64,000 bases of DNA from Liolophura sinensis (Eukaryota > Mollusca > Polyplacophora > Chitonida > Chitonidae): contig NC_088300.1 in the NCBI RefSeq assembly GCF_032854445.1, forward strand, positions 69,416,984 to 69,480,983, given 5' to 3'. The notes below the pieces were generated by a model. It did no database searches, was not told the origin of the DNA, and saw nothing but the letters and a program-made list of their open reading frames with translations. Below are positions 47,546-64,000 of the stretch, piece by piece. Made by a program: the position numbers and the translations under genes. Positions within the stretch are counted from its first letter, which is position 1; each line of letters opens with the position of its first letter.

Positions 47546-49574
47546 CACCGGCTACACCAAAATACACAGGGAAAAATACCTCTATTCCCTCACTAGCTAG
47601 GTAAAGATTCTTCTGCATTCCTTGCTATTGGGGCAAGTTTGTTTGGGATCATTCGATTTCCACCAAATTGCCCATGGCGATTGAAAAGCACTGCGAGGCG
47701 TGTCAAAAAGCTTGAAATATACCTATCACACCAGAAGTATTTTAGGTGGCGTGGAAAATTTGAATTGCCATCGAACTAAGGCCATTATGAACATTAACTA
47801 CTGTCGTTTCATTGATTGATATCACTGAATCCAAACGACAAATTATAAATGCTGCCTATCAAGATGGTCACAGGGCTGGTGATTTCAAATATCCACGTAA
47901 AATTTTCTGCCATATCTCGAGCAGTTGATATAGGATTAGTAATTTCTAGACGTGGACACATTTATTGACAATAGTGTGAAATTGTAATATTTATTCACAC
48001 TGTAATCACTGTTGTGCACATGGCCTTTCGCCCAAATAAACTCTGTTAGGTCGGCTATATAGAACGCCAATACATCGATTATCAACTAAGAAATCTTCAT
48101 CAAACAAAACAAATTTCTGATGGACACAGTTTGCCTGAGATTGTGTTGAAGAATATATTTTCTGCGGCGCTTCACGAAAGGCGAAAAAAGAGCTGTTAAA
48201 GACCAGGCATATGCAAAACAAAAGGGACATTTACGACAGAAGAGGTTGACTTTTCACATGACTTGATCTCTGTGTCTTTGACTTTGTTGAACATTAACTC
48301 CTGCCTTGTCCAGTGAAGCATTTCGCTGCAAACTCGTCACCCGAATTGTTCGGTCATCTAGTGTATATTCCAACCTGTTAAGGGCTAGCTTTGCACAACC
48401 TACCCCACAGGGGTTGCTCTGTAGCATCAATGTAATTACCGTGAGTTGATCAGGTTGCTGAACCATGGCGTACAGTTGACAAGACGAACAAATCATCAGA
48501 GGTTGGCACCTAAATACTGGAGCAAGCTGCTCCAGAAAAGCTACTATTTAAAAGGATTATCTATGTTTGTACATTCAGTGAGATTATTATTGCTGAAAGC
48601 GATTATTGCTAAATCGCGTTTTGTAAAGAATATGTTGGTAGCTATGGAGGCAGCTGCCGTAAGAAGTGACACTGAAATAATGTGGACTTATGAGGTTCTT
48701 GCGTGGTACATGTAAAATACATTTTCTTCACAATTTGGAGGACTTTGGCTGTCATGACCCAGTTGTTCGAAACTGGTTTAAGACTTAATTCCAGATTTAA
48801 CCTTAAGCCAAGTCTTCAATTTTGTACTTAGCCTAAAAAAATTGTGTAACGTTATAATAAGTTGGAACAACAACCGGTGCTGTCATATGTTGACTTTATA
48901 GAACTGCATTGGTTGCTAAGTTTGGTTAAAATTTAAGTATAAAATATGACTCAATACCAGTATCAGTTAATACACTTTCGAACAACTGGGCCCTGATATA
49001 TAATGGCATATTACTATACAGCCAACAAATATGTCAGGGGTCTTCTGAGACGATTGTTATTTTTATACTAGCCATTAACTAAACGTATGAAAATATATGT
49101 TGACAAGGTTAATAGAGGGGAAAAAAAAAAACAACAACATACCTCACGCGCAATAAAATACTCATGACGTAGCATTTTATAACCAGAGTTTTATATCAAT
49201 AGAAAATAGATTCATATAATTAAATTCCCTCTTTATGTAATAAGATACATAGTAGATGTTTCATATAATGTTAGCATCTTTGGCATTTGCTTAAGCGCTC
49301 GTATTTCGTCGATATCTTCCGTGTGAGCTGTAAATGGACTGGTGAAGGATAATGGAATCAAAAAGCTCGTCGATAATCGCTGAATGGAAGTGCTATGAGG
49401 CAGGGTAGACTAAAGATCCATATATCAGATCTGTTCAGTGGAGACAAATAGCACTGAGAGCCGAGACATCTACATGCCTTAATTATAAACACAATGACAC
49501 CTGCTTAATACTATATTGGTCTAGTTTTGATTTCACATATAATAATCGAAGGGCGAGGAAAGATAACTTTGAAA
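47546..49574. other. Gene-free stretch
   Basis: Open frames of up to 89 codons around 48000-48715 show no domain or splice context. Nothing else recognised. Confidence 0.4.
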
Positions 49575-49828
49575 CCGACGTGGCAGAGTGGGTGGTGTGC
49601 TAGCGCAGAGCCATGGTCCTAGTGTCTCTCACCGATACAGTCGCTGTGAGTTCAGCCCATGTTGGCGTCCCTCCACCTGTACATGGGAAAGTTTGGCAGC
49701 AACCTGCGGATGGTCGTGGGTTTCCCTCCAGCTCTTCCCGGGTTCCTCTCACCATAATGCTGCCCTCCATTATATGAGTGGAATATTTTTTGAGTATGAA
49801 TAATCAGATAAATAAATCATAAAATAAT
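49575..49828 (+). mobile_element. Family B SINE, nearly full length, divergent
   Basis: Runs from the head ('gtggcagagtgggtggtgtg') through the B-box region and 'aacctgcggatggtcgtggg' to an AAAT-type tail. One of the few copies with a visible A-box region, but with many substitutions. Confidence 0.85.
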
Positions 49829-50640
49829 AAATCAAGCTGATCATTAATTATGATTATTGTGATCTTTGATTGTTACACATAATCCCTTCAATGGGCAAGA
49901 AATTTATAGATTCTTTCGCTGGGGCCTTGGCAACAATAAGCGGTAGACGGCGTTGGTGGAACTTTTTTTACACTCGATGACCAATTTGGCGTTTACACGT
50001 TGGGGACTTTGTCAGTAAGTTGCCAAATGTTGGCAGTTTCTCCCCAACACCCTGAGCACGCAATGCAGACAGTCAGTGAGCAATTCTCAATCAATTGTGA
50101 CACTTTGTACATAACCAATTACGGAAAAGCTGTATCGGCAAATTATAAACATAACCAAATGCATTTAGATAATCCCGATAAGATCCTCTTGCGCCATGGA
50201 AAAAATACCTCCAATAATCAACGTAATATATAGTCACCTGTCATAAATAGTTCATAGCTCAATGCATGTGGCAATCAATAATTTTATTCCATTAAACTGC
50301 TGTGTATAAATATATGAGCATTCTTTCCAAACAATAAAATATTTGAGTTCTTTTCTCTTTAAATCCGGAGCGTTATGATAATCGATGCATTGCTGATGTC
50401 TGTTGAATCTACAGCGTCACTGAGGGCGGATGGACTGCGGGCAATGTTGATCAGGAACCAAGCTCCCGTGAAGCGATGATCCGGGATTGATGCGTCCTAC
50501 ATCAACTTCTAGCCGAAGGTCTTTCCGTTCATGCTAAGACCATTGATTGTTAGGATCATGGCTGCCTAGTCCTCGGGTTGTTGTCCATTTACCCTTTCAT
50601 TATGTAATGGTCTCTTGACTAAAACGTCTGGTTTTGCGAA
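49829..50640. other. Upstream flank of the GPCR gene
   Basis: No TATA box or upstream exon can be named. The GPCR 5'UTR presumably lies here. Confidence 0.4.
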
Positions 50641-56614
<5,974 letters not shown>

Positions 56615-56651
56615 ATCTGTTGTAAAACCTGTGCCAGGAGCCGTAAATAAG

Positions 56652-58599
56652 TCCAACAACTTAACAAAAAGAAATTCTGGGCATTTTAGAAAGGATTGCT
56701 GTTGTTGTTGATAGAGGAATGGTTTCGACTGTAATGCAATGGACTGAATCTACGCAACTGTGCTGGTGTATTGAGTATTGCGGCATATTGGAGTCTTGGA
56801 TATTGGATCACCCTGAATTTGCTCAAGTTTGATGTACATTTTCATTGGCTCAAATGTTTACCACTAGCAACATTCTTTTCTACATATTGGCGTTAGGCGG
56901 GCGGTAAATCACTTCCTTGAAACACGAAGCTGACTCCATGACACATTATTCGCCGTCCATTTTTCGCCAACACCCAGGGAATGGGTGATACAATAATGGA
57001 TGCACAGCCATTGAACTCAGAACAGCTCTTGACACCACTCCTATCGCTATCGCCTGCGGCACTTTGGTTTGGGTACATGGAATGGACTTAAGTATGTCCG
57101 CTAACGGACGGAGCATTGGCGGAAGTGCTCGAACTCAGAATGTAGCAAAATAGTCTATCGCGTGCTGGCTCTCCCGCGGAATTGATGAAATAGCGCATCT
57201 TTTTCTAAAATTAGCGAATTAGCTCTCACACTGAAAAGACAATGTATGTCATACAACTTTCAAGTCAGCGGATTTGTGGAATGAAATTTGTATTGCTATG
57301 GACAATGTTAAAGTCAAGCATCTTTCGTTAAAGCCATCAACATCATAAATGCTATATACGAAAAATAAAACTCAACATGGACATTGAAGGTAGTAGAATT
57401 ATTGGTAGACAGAATGAAACGCAGTATCGCCGCGAACAGTATTGGAATCACACATTCCTTGTTACAGGTATCGGAATGTAACTTAGTATAGCCAACGTGT
57501 GGCAGAATTTGCGGACATCACCATTCGTCATACGTTAGTGGAACTAATCATACACACCAGCTATATTCTTGGAATCAGTATAGTGCCTTGTCATTGTCGG
57601 TTTTGTTTGTTTCCACGCATAGATTGTATATGAGATTGCGACATAGGAAAAAAGGCTTTCACGGTAAACCTGTTGTCCTTGAAAACGCTCTGCAGTTTTC
57701 AAAATGTGCAAACATAATATTGACACCTAATATTTACGCCTCAACTTTGTACCTTTTATGAAGTGTCACGGCACTTTCTGTACCGTCTCACAATGTCACA
57801 AGATAGCCATTCACCATTATTTGCTTGAGCTTCAGTGTGTGTGGTGGGAGAAGTTGGTACAAGATTCCAACACAACATTCAACTCCATATTCACAGCTGC
57901 ACGAGATGCATTTTGGTAAACATGGTGTTGAGCGTTGTGCTGCAATCTTGTGTCAACTTCACTGAGCTTTGTGTGTGACGCACAGAAAAAAATGACATCA
58001 TCTGATAAGGTTTAGTTTGTTGTGTGGTGCTACATTTTTATTTGCTAGGGAATATTATTTCACATTGGCTAGGAAGGTGGATGGGGAAAGCGTACCTATT
58101 TCCCGCGCCATGATGCATCCGGTCCAAGCTGATTACTGTTCTCTTATAAGGCACGAGTCATACGTTACCAGTTTGCCCACAAAACATCAGAAATGAACTG
58201 TAGACTACAATATTTAGGCCGGAATTACTTCAGGCGGGAAAGTTTTGCCATTACTCTGATAACTAATATAATCTTGTTATCAGTCATATACACGATCTAA
58301 GTGTTTACGCACTCGTACTCGTCTCAAATTTACAACAGTAACAAATGATGACACGAGCGGAGTTTTATTCGATCGATATTTCTACTGAGTGGGGTATACT
58401 TTATACATTATCTGACAATATGTTAATGTACTGCTGTGTTTTCATTAAACAACTTTAATTTTTTTTCTCGGTTTTAGAATATTTTTGTATTTCCCTTGTT
58501 AAGAAAATTTTGCACTCAGCAGACAATCAAAAGTTGAATGCAGCCTTCACACGTGGGATAAAAATAGGAAAACAAAATTTCGTTTTATATTTAAACATG
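56652..58599. other. GPCR 3' flank
   Basis: Presumed 3'UTR start; an AATAAA at about 57364 is a possible polyadenylation signal. No further exon recognised. Confidence 0.4.
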
Positions 58600-58920
58600 C
58601 ATTATAATTAAAATGAGCCCAAATCATAAATCTGTCTCTTTTGAAGTTAAAATTTAATTTAAACCAGTTTGATGTAATAATTGTTGACAGTCCAGGAAAA
58701 AGAAAACTATAAATGAATATTACGAAAGTTTTTTTAGAGTTTAAACGACCATAATGTAAGACTGAAAACGACATTTGTGCGAAAAGCTGACCAAACTGTT
58801 TCCACAACAGTAAGAACGGAAGTCCGTTTACTGTCGAGAATGATGTGTTTGACTTCGGATATAATTTGTGTGAAGTAAATGAGAGGGAAAAGGCCTCTGT
58901 ACTATTCCGGGGAATATAGG
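58600..58920 (+). repeat. Duplicated GPCR 3' flank, copy 1
   Basis: Aligns with 60905-61200: shared blocks include 'tttaaacgaccataatgtaa' against 'tttaaacgaccatagtttaa', 'gactgaaaac' followed by 'aacatttgt', and 'agtaagaacggaag'. In copy 2 this segment starts about 190 bp after the exon; here it starts about 2 kb after it. Confidence 0.75.
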
Positions 58921-59666
58921 TTCGCATTGGTGATACTTGCTATGCACCACATATAATTCAGAGATCTAGAAAATTTCCTCGCACTCTGAATGAGATTCGA
59001 TCACGCAGACTTCAAACAAAAACACTTTCATTGTCCAGAGGGACGAAACAGCAATATGAACTATAAACAAGTTAGACTTCGATCAAGATGACGGACAGTA
59101 AAGACGCGTGTGGCTAAGCTCCACTGAAATTTACGGTAATCCCACTGTGCAGTTGATTTGATGGGCACTACGTGTCGGATGTTTGTGCTTATGTGAAATA
59201 TCTTGTCCTTTTGGAGTAAGGAATGCGAAGAATTGTAGTGAAATACTTATACAACCTTATACCAATAAAGAGCTGTACCAATATGGCGGATCAACAAGGA
59301 TCAGATGAAATCGGCATGACGAGAAAATCAGGCGTAAAGCGGAAATCAAACCAGCTAATGGGAATACATACATGTGGGGGAAACAGAGCTTCCAGTTGAG
59401 GTCGTTGGGTGTGTTCTTTCTTCTGAGTATTATGACGAGTTACCCTGTGTCACCTAAGCAAGTATAGAGTGGCGATCGGGACGTGGTATAATCGTATCTC
59501 TTATAACGAATATATACTTCTACATAAGTGGATAAACCAAATAAGTGAAATAATTAAATTGATTTTGTCAATTATTATACTAGTTTCATTATTTTGGATC
59601 TATTATGTGTTATTAGTAAGTAGGACTACCTTCACATCTTAATGCCCCTAAGATTAAAATTTCGAT
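58921..59666. other. Gene-free stretch with one candidate short frame
   Basis: At 59284-59400 an ATGGCGGATC start opens a 38-codon frame (beginning MADQQGSDEIGMTRKSG). It is short and has no recognised homology or convincing donor site; not called as a gene. Confidence 0.35.
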
Positions 59667-60077
59667 ATGCATCAAAATCCTTCTCTTTCAAGCAGACATA
59701 GTATAAGATTCTTTAATTTAAATTCTCAACATCTTGTATCCCAAGTGGCTGATGAAATATCCTGCTGTACAGAACTAGATGAAATTAATAGTGTTTTATG
59801 TAGACAATTTGATTATGACATCACTGAAGTGACGGAAACGTGGCTTAGCGAACGGATATCCGATGAAGAGTTCGAGCTTCCTGTCTACTTCATAGAGCAC
59901 AGGGACAGATGCGGACGTGGAGCTGCTATTTATATCAAGACCTCAATGGATGTAATTCGTAGGATAGACATTGAAGGTTATGTGGAGACAGTTTGTGTAG
60001 AATTTTACAAGAAAGTACATATTTCTGTCTGTTATGGACCCCCAATCAAAGGGCAGAAACAAAACCAAGCTTTCTAA
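59667..60077 (+). mobile_element. LINE endonuclease domain fragment
   Basis: A 136-codon open frame with features of the apurinic-like endonuclease of non-LTR retrotransposons (CR1/L2/Jockey-like): TETWL at residues 56-60, where the Glu is catalytic, followed by HRDRCGRGAAIYIK. The N-terminal 'NLNS' block of the family is degraded. It ends after the early part of the domain; no reverse transcriptase follows. It is inserted between the two GPCR terminal-exon copies and is not an active element. Confidence 0.85.
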
Positions 60078-60104
60078 CTGAGTTTGAAGATACTAGTATT
60101 ACTA

Positions 60105-60290
60105 TGGAAACAATCATCAGTTAATACAACAGACACAATCATCAGCTAATACTACGGACACAATCATCAGCAATCATTAGCTAATACTGCTATAATTATC
60201 AGGTATTACTACGGAGACAGTTATCAGCTAATACTATACCGACAGAAACAGCACTTAATACTATGAACACAAACATCGGTTATTATTGTG
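60105..60290. repeat. Degenerate 'cacaatcatcagctaatact' repeat, second occurrence
   Basis: About six units, the same family as 55401-55645. It supports the view that the duplication at this locus included the sequence upstream of the exon. Confidence 0.75.
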
Positions 60291-60433
60291 CAGGTAAGCG
60301 TATAAGTAAAATAAAACGAAACCCCTCTAGCATGACGTCATAGAATAAACAAATAAACAAACAAATAAACAAACAAATAAATAAATAATATTTTCTCATA
60401 AAAATATTTATTCGTGTAACATTTCTGTTTAAG

Positions 60434-60719
60434 GCGTGTACTGCCTGGTGGTAGCATCGAAGACACCAACGAGATTAGCTTTCCAGTCTCCATTCTTCTT
60501 GTAACTATGGGATTCATCAGCAGTTTACTCAATCCTTTGATATACATAACAAAAGTAGAGGAAATTCGTGAATTCTTCAGAAAAGTATGCTGCTGGTGGA
60601 AGACCACAGGCATTAGCCGTAGTCCCGAAGGTAGGAGCCGTAGTCCCGAAGGTAGGATCCGTAGTCCCGGAGGCAGGAGCCGTAGTCCTGAAGGTAGGAG
60701 CCGTAGTCCTGATAATTAG
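60434..60719 (+). pseudogene. Second copy of the GPCR terminal exon (TM7 and tail)
   Basis: Starts after a polypyrimidine/AG acceptor similar to that of 56385 (tttctgtttaag against tttctgttcaag). It encodes MGFISSLLNPLIYITKVEEI, then helix 8 EFFRKVCCWWK, then a tail of five SRSPEGR-like heptads from a 21-bp repeat (about 60612-60719), ending TAG at 60717. Compared with the first copy the segment before TM7 is 7 bp shorter. Spliced to exon 1 in the same phase it would shift frame and stop at once; it would need a partner exon ending in phase 2. It is either a decayed duplicate or the last exon of a gene whose other exons are not recognised. After the TAG the same frame stays open for 49 codons to TGA at 60867 with Lys-Thr-Ser and Arg-Ser-Pro repeats. 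Confidence 0.75.
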
Positions 60720-60904
60720 ATCTGGTGTAAGACCTCTGCCAGGAGCCGTAGTCCCGATAAATGTGTCTGTTGTAAGACATCTGAGAGGAGCCATAGTCCC
60801 GAAGGCAGGAGCCGTAATCAAGGAGGCAGAAGCCATACAGAAGCGACACAGAAGGCAAACAAAAGCTGAATATTGCCATCACAACATGAAAATTAAGATT
60901 TCAC

Positions 60905-61200
60905 TTTAACAACATAAATCTCTCTCCTGAAGTAAAAGTATAATTTTAACCAATTTGATAGGATGAATGTTGATTCTCCAGGAAAGATAAATTAATAAAT
61001 AAATACCACGAAAAACTTTATTTGGAATTTAAACGACCATAGTTTAAGACTGAAAACAACATTTGTAGGCCTACAAGCGAACTTATCGACAGCTGAAAAC
61101 TGATCCACACCAGTAAGAACGGAAGACCGTTTCCTGGTGACAGGAATGTGTTGACTTCAGATATAATTTTCATGAAGTAACTGTAAGTGTTCACCACAAG
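60905..61200 (+). repeat. Duplicated GPCR 3' flank, copy 2
   Basis: Homologous to 58600-58920. It lies directly behind the second terminal exon. Confidence 0.75.
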
Positions 61201-61219
61201 CTGCATTTCGGTATTTTGT

Positions 61220-61470
61220 GATAAAGCATTTAGTCCTCGGTGGCGAACTTTACGTGGTTATTAACGTGCTAACGCAGGACAATGACCCTGGAGCCTCTTA
61301 TTAATGAGGTCGCTAGGAGTTCGTCCTTCTTATTTCTCCGGTCTTGCGTGGGAAAGTCTGGCAAACCTGCAGGTGGTCGTGGGTTTCCTCCCACCATAAT
61401 GCTAACCACCGTCGTATAAGTGAGATATTCTTGAGTTACAGCTTAAAAGAATTAAATAAATAAATATCGA
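61220..61470 (+). mobile_element. Family B SINE, nearly full length, divergent
   Basis: 'cggtggcgaactttacgtgg', 'gttattaacgtgctaacgca', 'ctgcaggtggtcgtgggttt', 'aatgctaaccaccgtcgtat' and an AAAT tail occur in order. Confidence 0.85.
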
Positions 61471-62449
61471 TGACCCAATCGACTAAAATGCTGGACTGGA
61501 GAATGCAGGGAGGAGAATGACAGTGAGATCCAAGAATTGAATCCAGATCTTGATTCTTCGGTTGACAACAAATTCAACAATGACAGACTCCAGAAGGAAT
61601 CCATATTCATTATGTTCAATGTTAATTTTAAATCATTTTAAAAATTTTAGTGACACTATATGTATTACATTGAATACTTCATTTCCGTTTAATCGTAAAC
61701 AAGTAATTACATACAGTGTAATGACCCGCTTCCACTAACAATTATATTCTTGAATAGCGATTTAATAAAATATATCTTTGTTCTGCTTATGACAGTCAGT
61801 TGTGTTTGCCAGAAAATGGACTAAACGCGATATTGACATACCAATGTAGGCCGCGCGACATTGAGCTTGATCTTTCGTTTCGAGGAACAATTCTACACAC
61901 ATCTACATAAACCTACAAGCCTCTTGTATAAATCAAGTTTGTTAAACATTTTAAAACAATGAAGGCAAAAGGAGTTTTGAATAGGGCTACGTCCATATCA
62001 TTCTTTATATGGTAGATCTGATTATAGAGCCTTCTGTCTTAGTCCTGGCAGTCGGGGGTATTCAACATATATCAGCGATGTCATGATCAGCACATGGAAG
62101 TGACTAGCCTTGACCGAAAATGTGAACAAGTGTCAGAATAGAGTTGCTGGCAAAGATAGCTTATCGTAGAATGGAAAGAAAAGATAAGATACAAGCATAA
62201 AAGTATCAGTATTCATATGCCCTAAGGATACAAACACCCAATAAATGTGGCCATTTTTTTTTATCTTTCCTCTTCTTTAAAGACGTAAACCAAACTCAGA
62301 TTATAAATTCATTAAATTTGGCAAAATATACAAATTGTTGTAAACCAAGACAGTAGTGTTTTCTTAGTTCACATTGGGTAAGGTGGATTACCTTCTGGGA
62401 TTAGACATGCTAAAAGCTTATGTCTGTAAACCTTTGCTCATGCAGGAAG

Positions 62450-62454
<5 letters not shown>
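61471..62454. other. Gene-free stretch
   Basis: No gene or repeat family recognised. Confidence 0.4.
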
Positions 62455-62510
<56 letters not shown>

Positions 62511-62529
62511 GTGTGTGTGTGTGTGTGTT
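62455..62529. repeat. (TA)n(TG)n compound microsatellite
   Basis: About 27 TA units followed by about 10 TG units. Confidence 0.97.
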
Positions 62530-62699
62530 AATAAAAACAACTTAATCACCCAGGAAAAACTGGAGGAGCCGTTTTCAACATGGTTTTGCTCAGAACTATT
62601 AATATAAACACTCAACGCTTACATGGAGCATTATAATTTATAAATTGAAAGTATCTGGATCTATTCACATTGTGTTTGAAGGCAGCACAATTCTGGAAT

Positions 62700-62753
62700 A
62701 GTGGGGTAGGAGTGGGTAGGGGTGGGTAGGGGTGGGTGGTGGTTGGGGGGGCT
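62700..62753. repeat. G-rich tract of 'gggtagg' units
   Basis: At least five runs of three or more G within about 50 bp (gtgggtaggggtgggtaggg and onward), fitting the sequence rule for a G-quadruplex. Confidence 0.7.
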
Positions 62754-62771
62754 CCGTGCATGGCCGAGGAG

Positions 62772-62990
62772 GGTAGCACGCCAGCGTAGCACAATGACCA
62801 GGAACCTCTCACCAATGGGGTTGCTCTGAGCTCAAGTCCAGATCATGCTGGCTTCCCCTCCTGCCGCACATGGAAGGTCTTCCAGTAACCTGCGGATGGT
62901 CGTGGCTTTCTCCCGGGCTGATGGTTTCCGTCTATAAGTGAAATATTCTTGAGTGTGGCGTAAAACAACAATCAAATAAGTAAATAAATT
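62772..62990 (+). mobile_element. Family B SINE
   Basis: 'cgccagcgtagcacaatgac', 'ggttgctctgagctcaagtc', 'aacctgcggatggtcgtggc', 'aaatattcttgagtgtggcg' and an AAAT tail. The promoter-proximal end of the head is damaged. Confidence 0.88.
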
Positions 62991-63423
62991 CTCGACTGAA
63001 ACTTTACCGACAAATTTATGACGAATTTTTACACATTTTCACAAATAGGGCTGCTCGAGACATTTGCTCATGTTCTGCCTTTCTGCTTTTAGACAGCAAC
63101 AATAATTTAAATTCTGGCCTATTTTCCAAAATAGTGCCTTGAAATTGGGCGCATAAGTAGCTGAATATTTAAGGTAAAATTGTTCTACGTATTATAGATA
63201 TCTTTATTAGTTTTTAAACTTTTTAGTAAAAGAAGAACACTTTTTGGCATTTTTAAAATTACATTTGAAAGTTCACATGATCACTCAGAAAAGCTTGGTT
63301 AAACATTGAAAGTCTGTGGCTAGTTTAAATATGCACTTGGACGACACACATTTTAAAAACAGCCCTGAGCGTTTTATCTTTATTTTCGCTAATTTGCTTA
63401 GGAGGGCTTCTAGTATCCTTACC
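62991..63423. other. Gene-free stretch
   Basis: AT-rich; nothing recognised. Confidence 0.4.
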
Positions 63424-63704
63424 TTAAGACCTTAAAAGAGGAAGCTGTAACTTCCTCGGAATGGCGTTCAGCATGAAGGGGATAGTGCAACGACTGGTTT
63501 ACCCGTATCAGTATAATGGCTTGGGCGGGGCAGCTTACTTGCCTTCGGTAAGGCGTCTCAGTGAAGCAGCACTAGATAAAAGAGCGGTGGAAATCCGTCC
63601 TGCAATAAGGAGGCACATTACATGCGCTCTAAGGATTCCTTCGTCATCATATGACCGAAAAATTGTTAAGTACGACGTTAAACCCCAATCACCCCTTCAC
63701 TCAC
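63424..63704 (+). mobile_element. Family A SINE, 5'-truncated
   Basis: Lacks the tRNA-like head and starts at 'ttaagaccttaaaagaggaa'; the body and a shortened tail are present. Imperfect target-site duplication tagtatcctt (63411-63420) and taatatcctt (63707-63716). The internal open frame of the family is retained here. Confidence 0.9.
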
Positions 63705-64000
63705 TCTAATATCCTTGAACTATCCAAAAGCAGTTCAAGTTCGATAGATTTTCGACATTACGTTAAATAGAAAGAGGCAAAAATCAACAAAAACAAAGAA
63801 ATTGTGCTTTGTATCCTTTAAAACTGATTATAATTTTTTACAATTATTTTTGGGTATGAACGAAAAAACCGTTGTCTAGTCGCTGTTTCAAATCTTTGTA
63901 TGGAGCGCTTCTGGATTAATGCGCAAGTTTGAAATTGGGGATATGAATGCTAACAAAAAAAAACATGACCAATGTGACCGCTCCTTTCGATCATAAACTG
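63705..64000. other. Window end, gene-free
   Basis: AT-rich; nothing recognised. Confidence 0.4.

Noticed and set aside
58547-58927. 126-codon minus-strand open frame and a similar frame at 61018-61206
   Set aside because: They resemble each other only because the GPCR 3' flank is duplicated; they lie antisense in non-coding sequence and show no known domain.
60434-60719. Alternative terminal exon of the GPCR at 50641
   Set aside because: Joining it to exon 1 in the phase used by 56385 gives an early stop because of the 7-bp deficit; kept only as a duplicate or as an exon of an unseen gene.

Overview
What it is: an AT-rich, intron-bearing animal genomic window, most likely from a lophotrochozoan and probably a mollusc (bivalve-like). 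That call rests on my memory of the dominant tRNA-derived SINE families, especially the one ending in an 'agtacggcgtaaaacacc'-type block plus an AAAT tail, and not on a database search. Nothing prokaryotic is present. Gene density is low: four intact or nearly intact genes, one broken gene and one duplicated terminal exon lie in a sea of SINEs, minisatellites and decayed LINE pieces. Layout, minus strand: three paralogous globin genes run in the same direction, globin 1 (2204-3945, broken by three single-base indels), globin 2 (25844-27654, intact) and globin 3 (39810-42884, intact). Each has five coding exons with the same lengths and phases (ATG alone, 44, 138, 232, 150 nt), a TATA-like promoter just upstream and a shared 3'UTR block with a polyadenylation signal. 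Two of the introns sit at the classical globin positions B12.2 and G7.0. The proteins (188 aa) have neuroglobin-like distal/proximal histidine spacing and an unusual N-terminal extension. Between globins 1 and 2, on the same strand, lies a small calmodulin-like EF-hand gene (17112-18743, 141 aa) with its own TATA box; its start codon, like those of the globins, is followed immediately by an intron. Layout, plus strand: a class A GPCR with adenosine/S1P/melanocortin-type features (326 aa) has exon 1 at 50641-51391 and, after a 5 kb repeat-filled intron, exon 2 (TM7 and tail) at 56385-56614. A second copy of that terminal exon, with its flanking sequence, lies 4 kb downstream (60434-60719). Its Arg-Ser-Pro tail is expanded by a 21-bp repeat, and a 7-bp deficit makes it incompatible in frame with exon 1. 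Repeats: family A SINEs (about 365 bp, six copies plus tail fragments, several with clear target-site duplications), family B SINEs (about 18 copies), two other tRNA-like SINE types, a 0.9 kb palindromic element with about 215-bp inverted arms (21201-22107), a 3 kb array of about 64 units of 47 bp (32668-35672), arrays of 20, 22, 25, 29, 36, 37, about 48 and about 50 bp, long AT microsatellites, and LINE endonuclease and reverse transcriptase fragments. How the genes relate: the globins form one locally duplicated family with signs of gene conversion. The EF-hand gene and the GPCR have no demonstrable functional link to them beyond position. No exotic multi-gene system is visible; the most interesting signals are the globin exon architecture and mosaic evolution, the duplicated GPCR tail exon with open frame beyond its stop codon, and the palindromic element.
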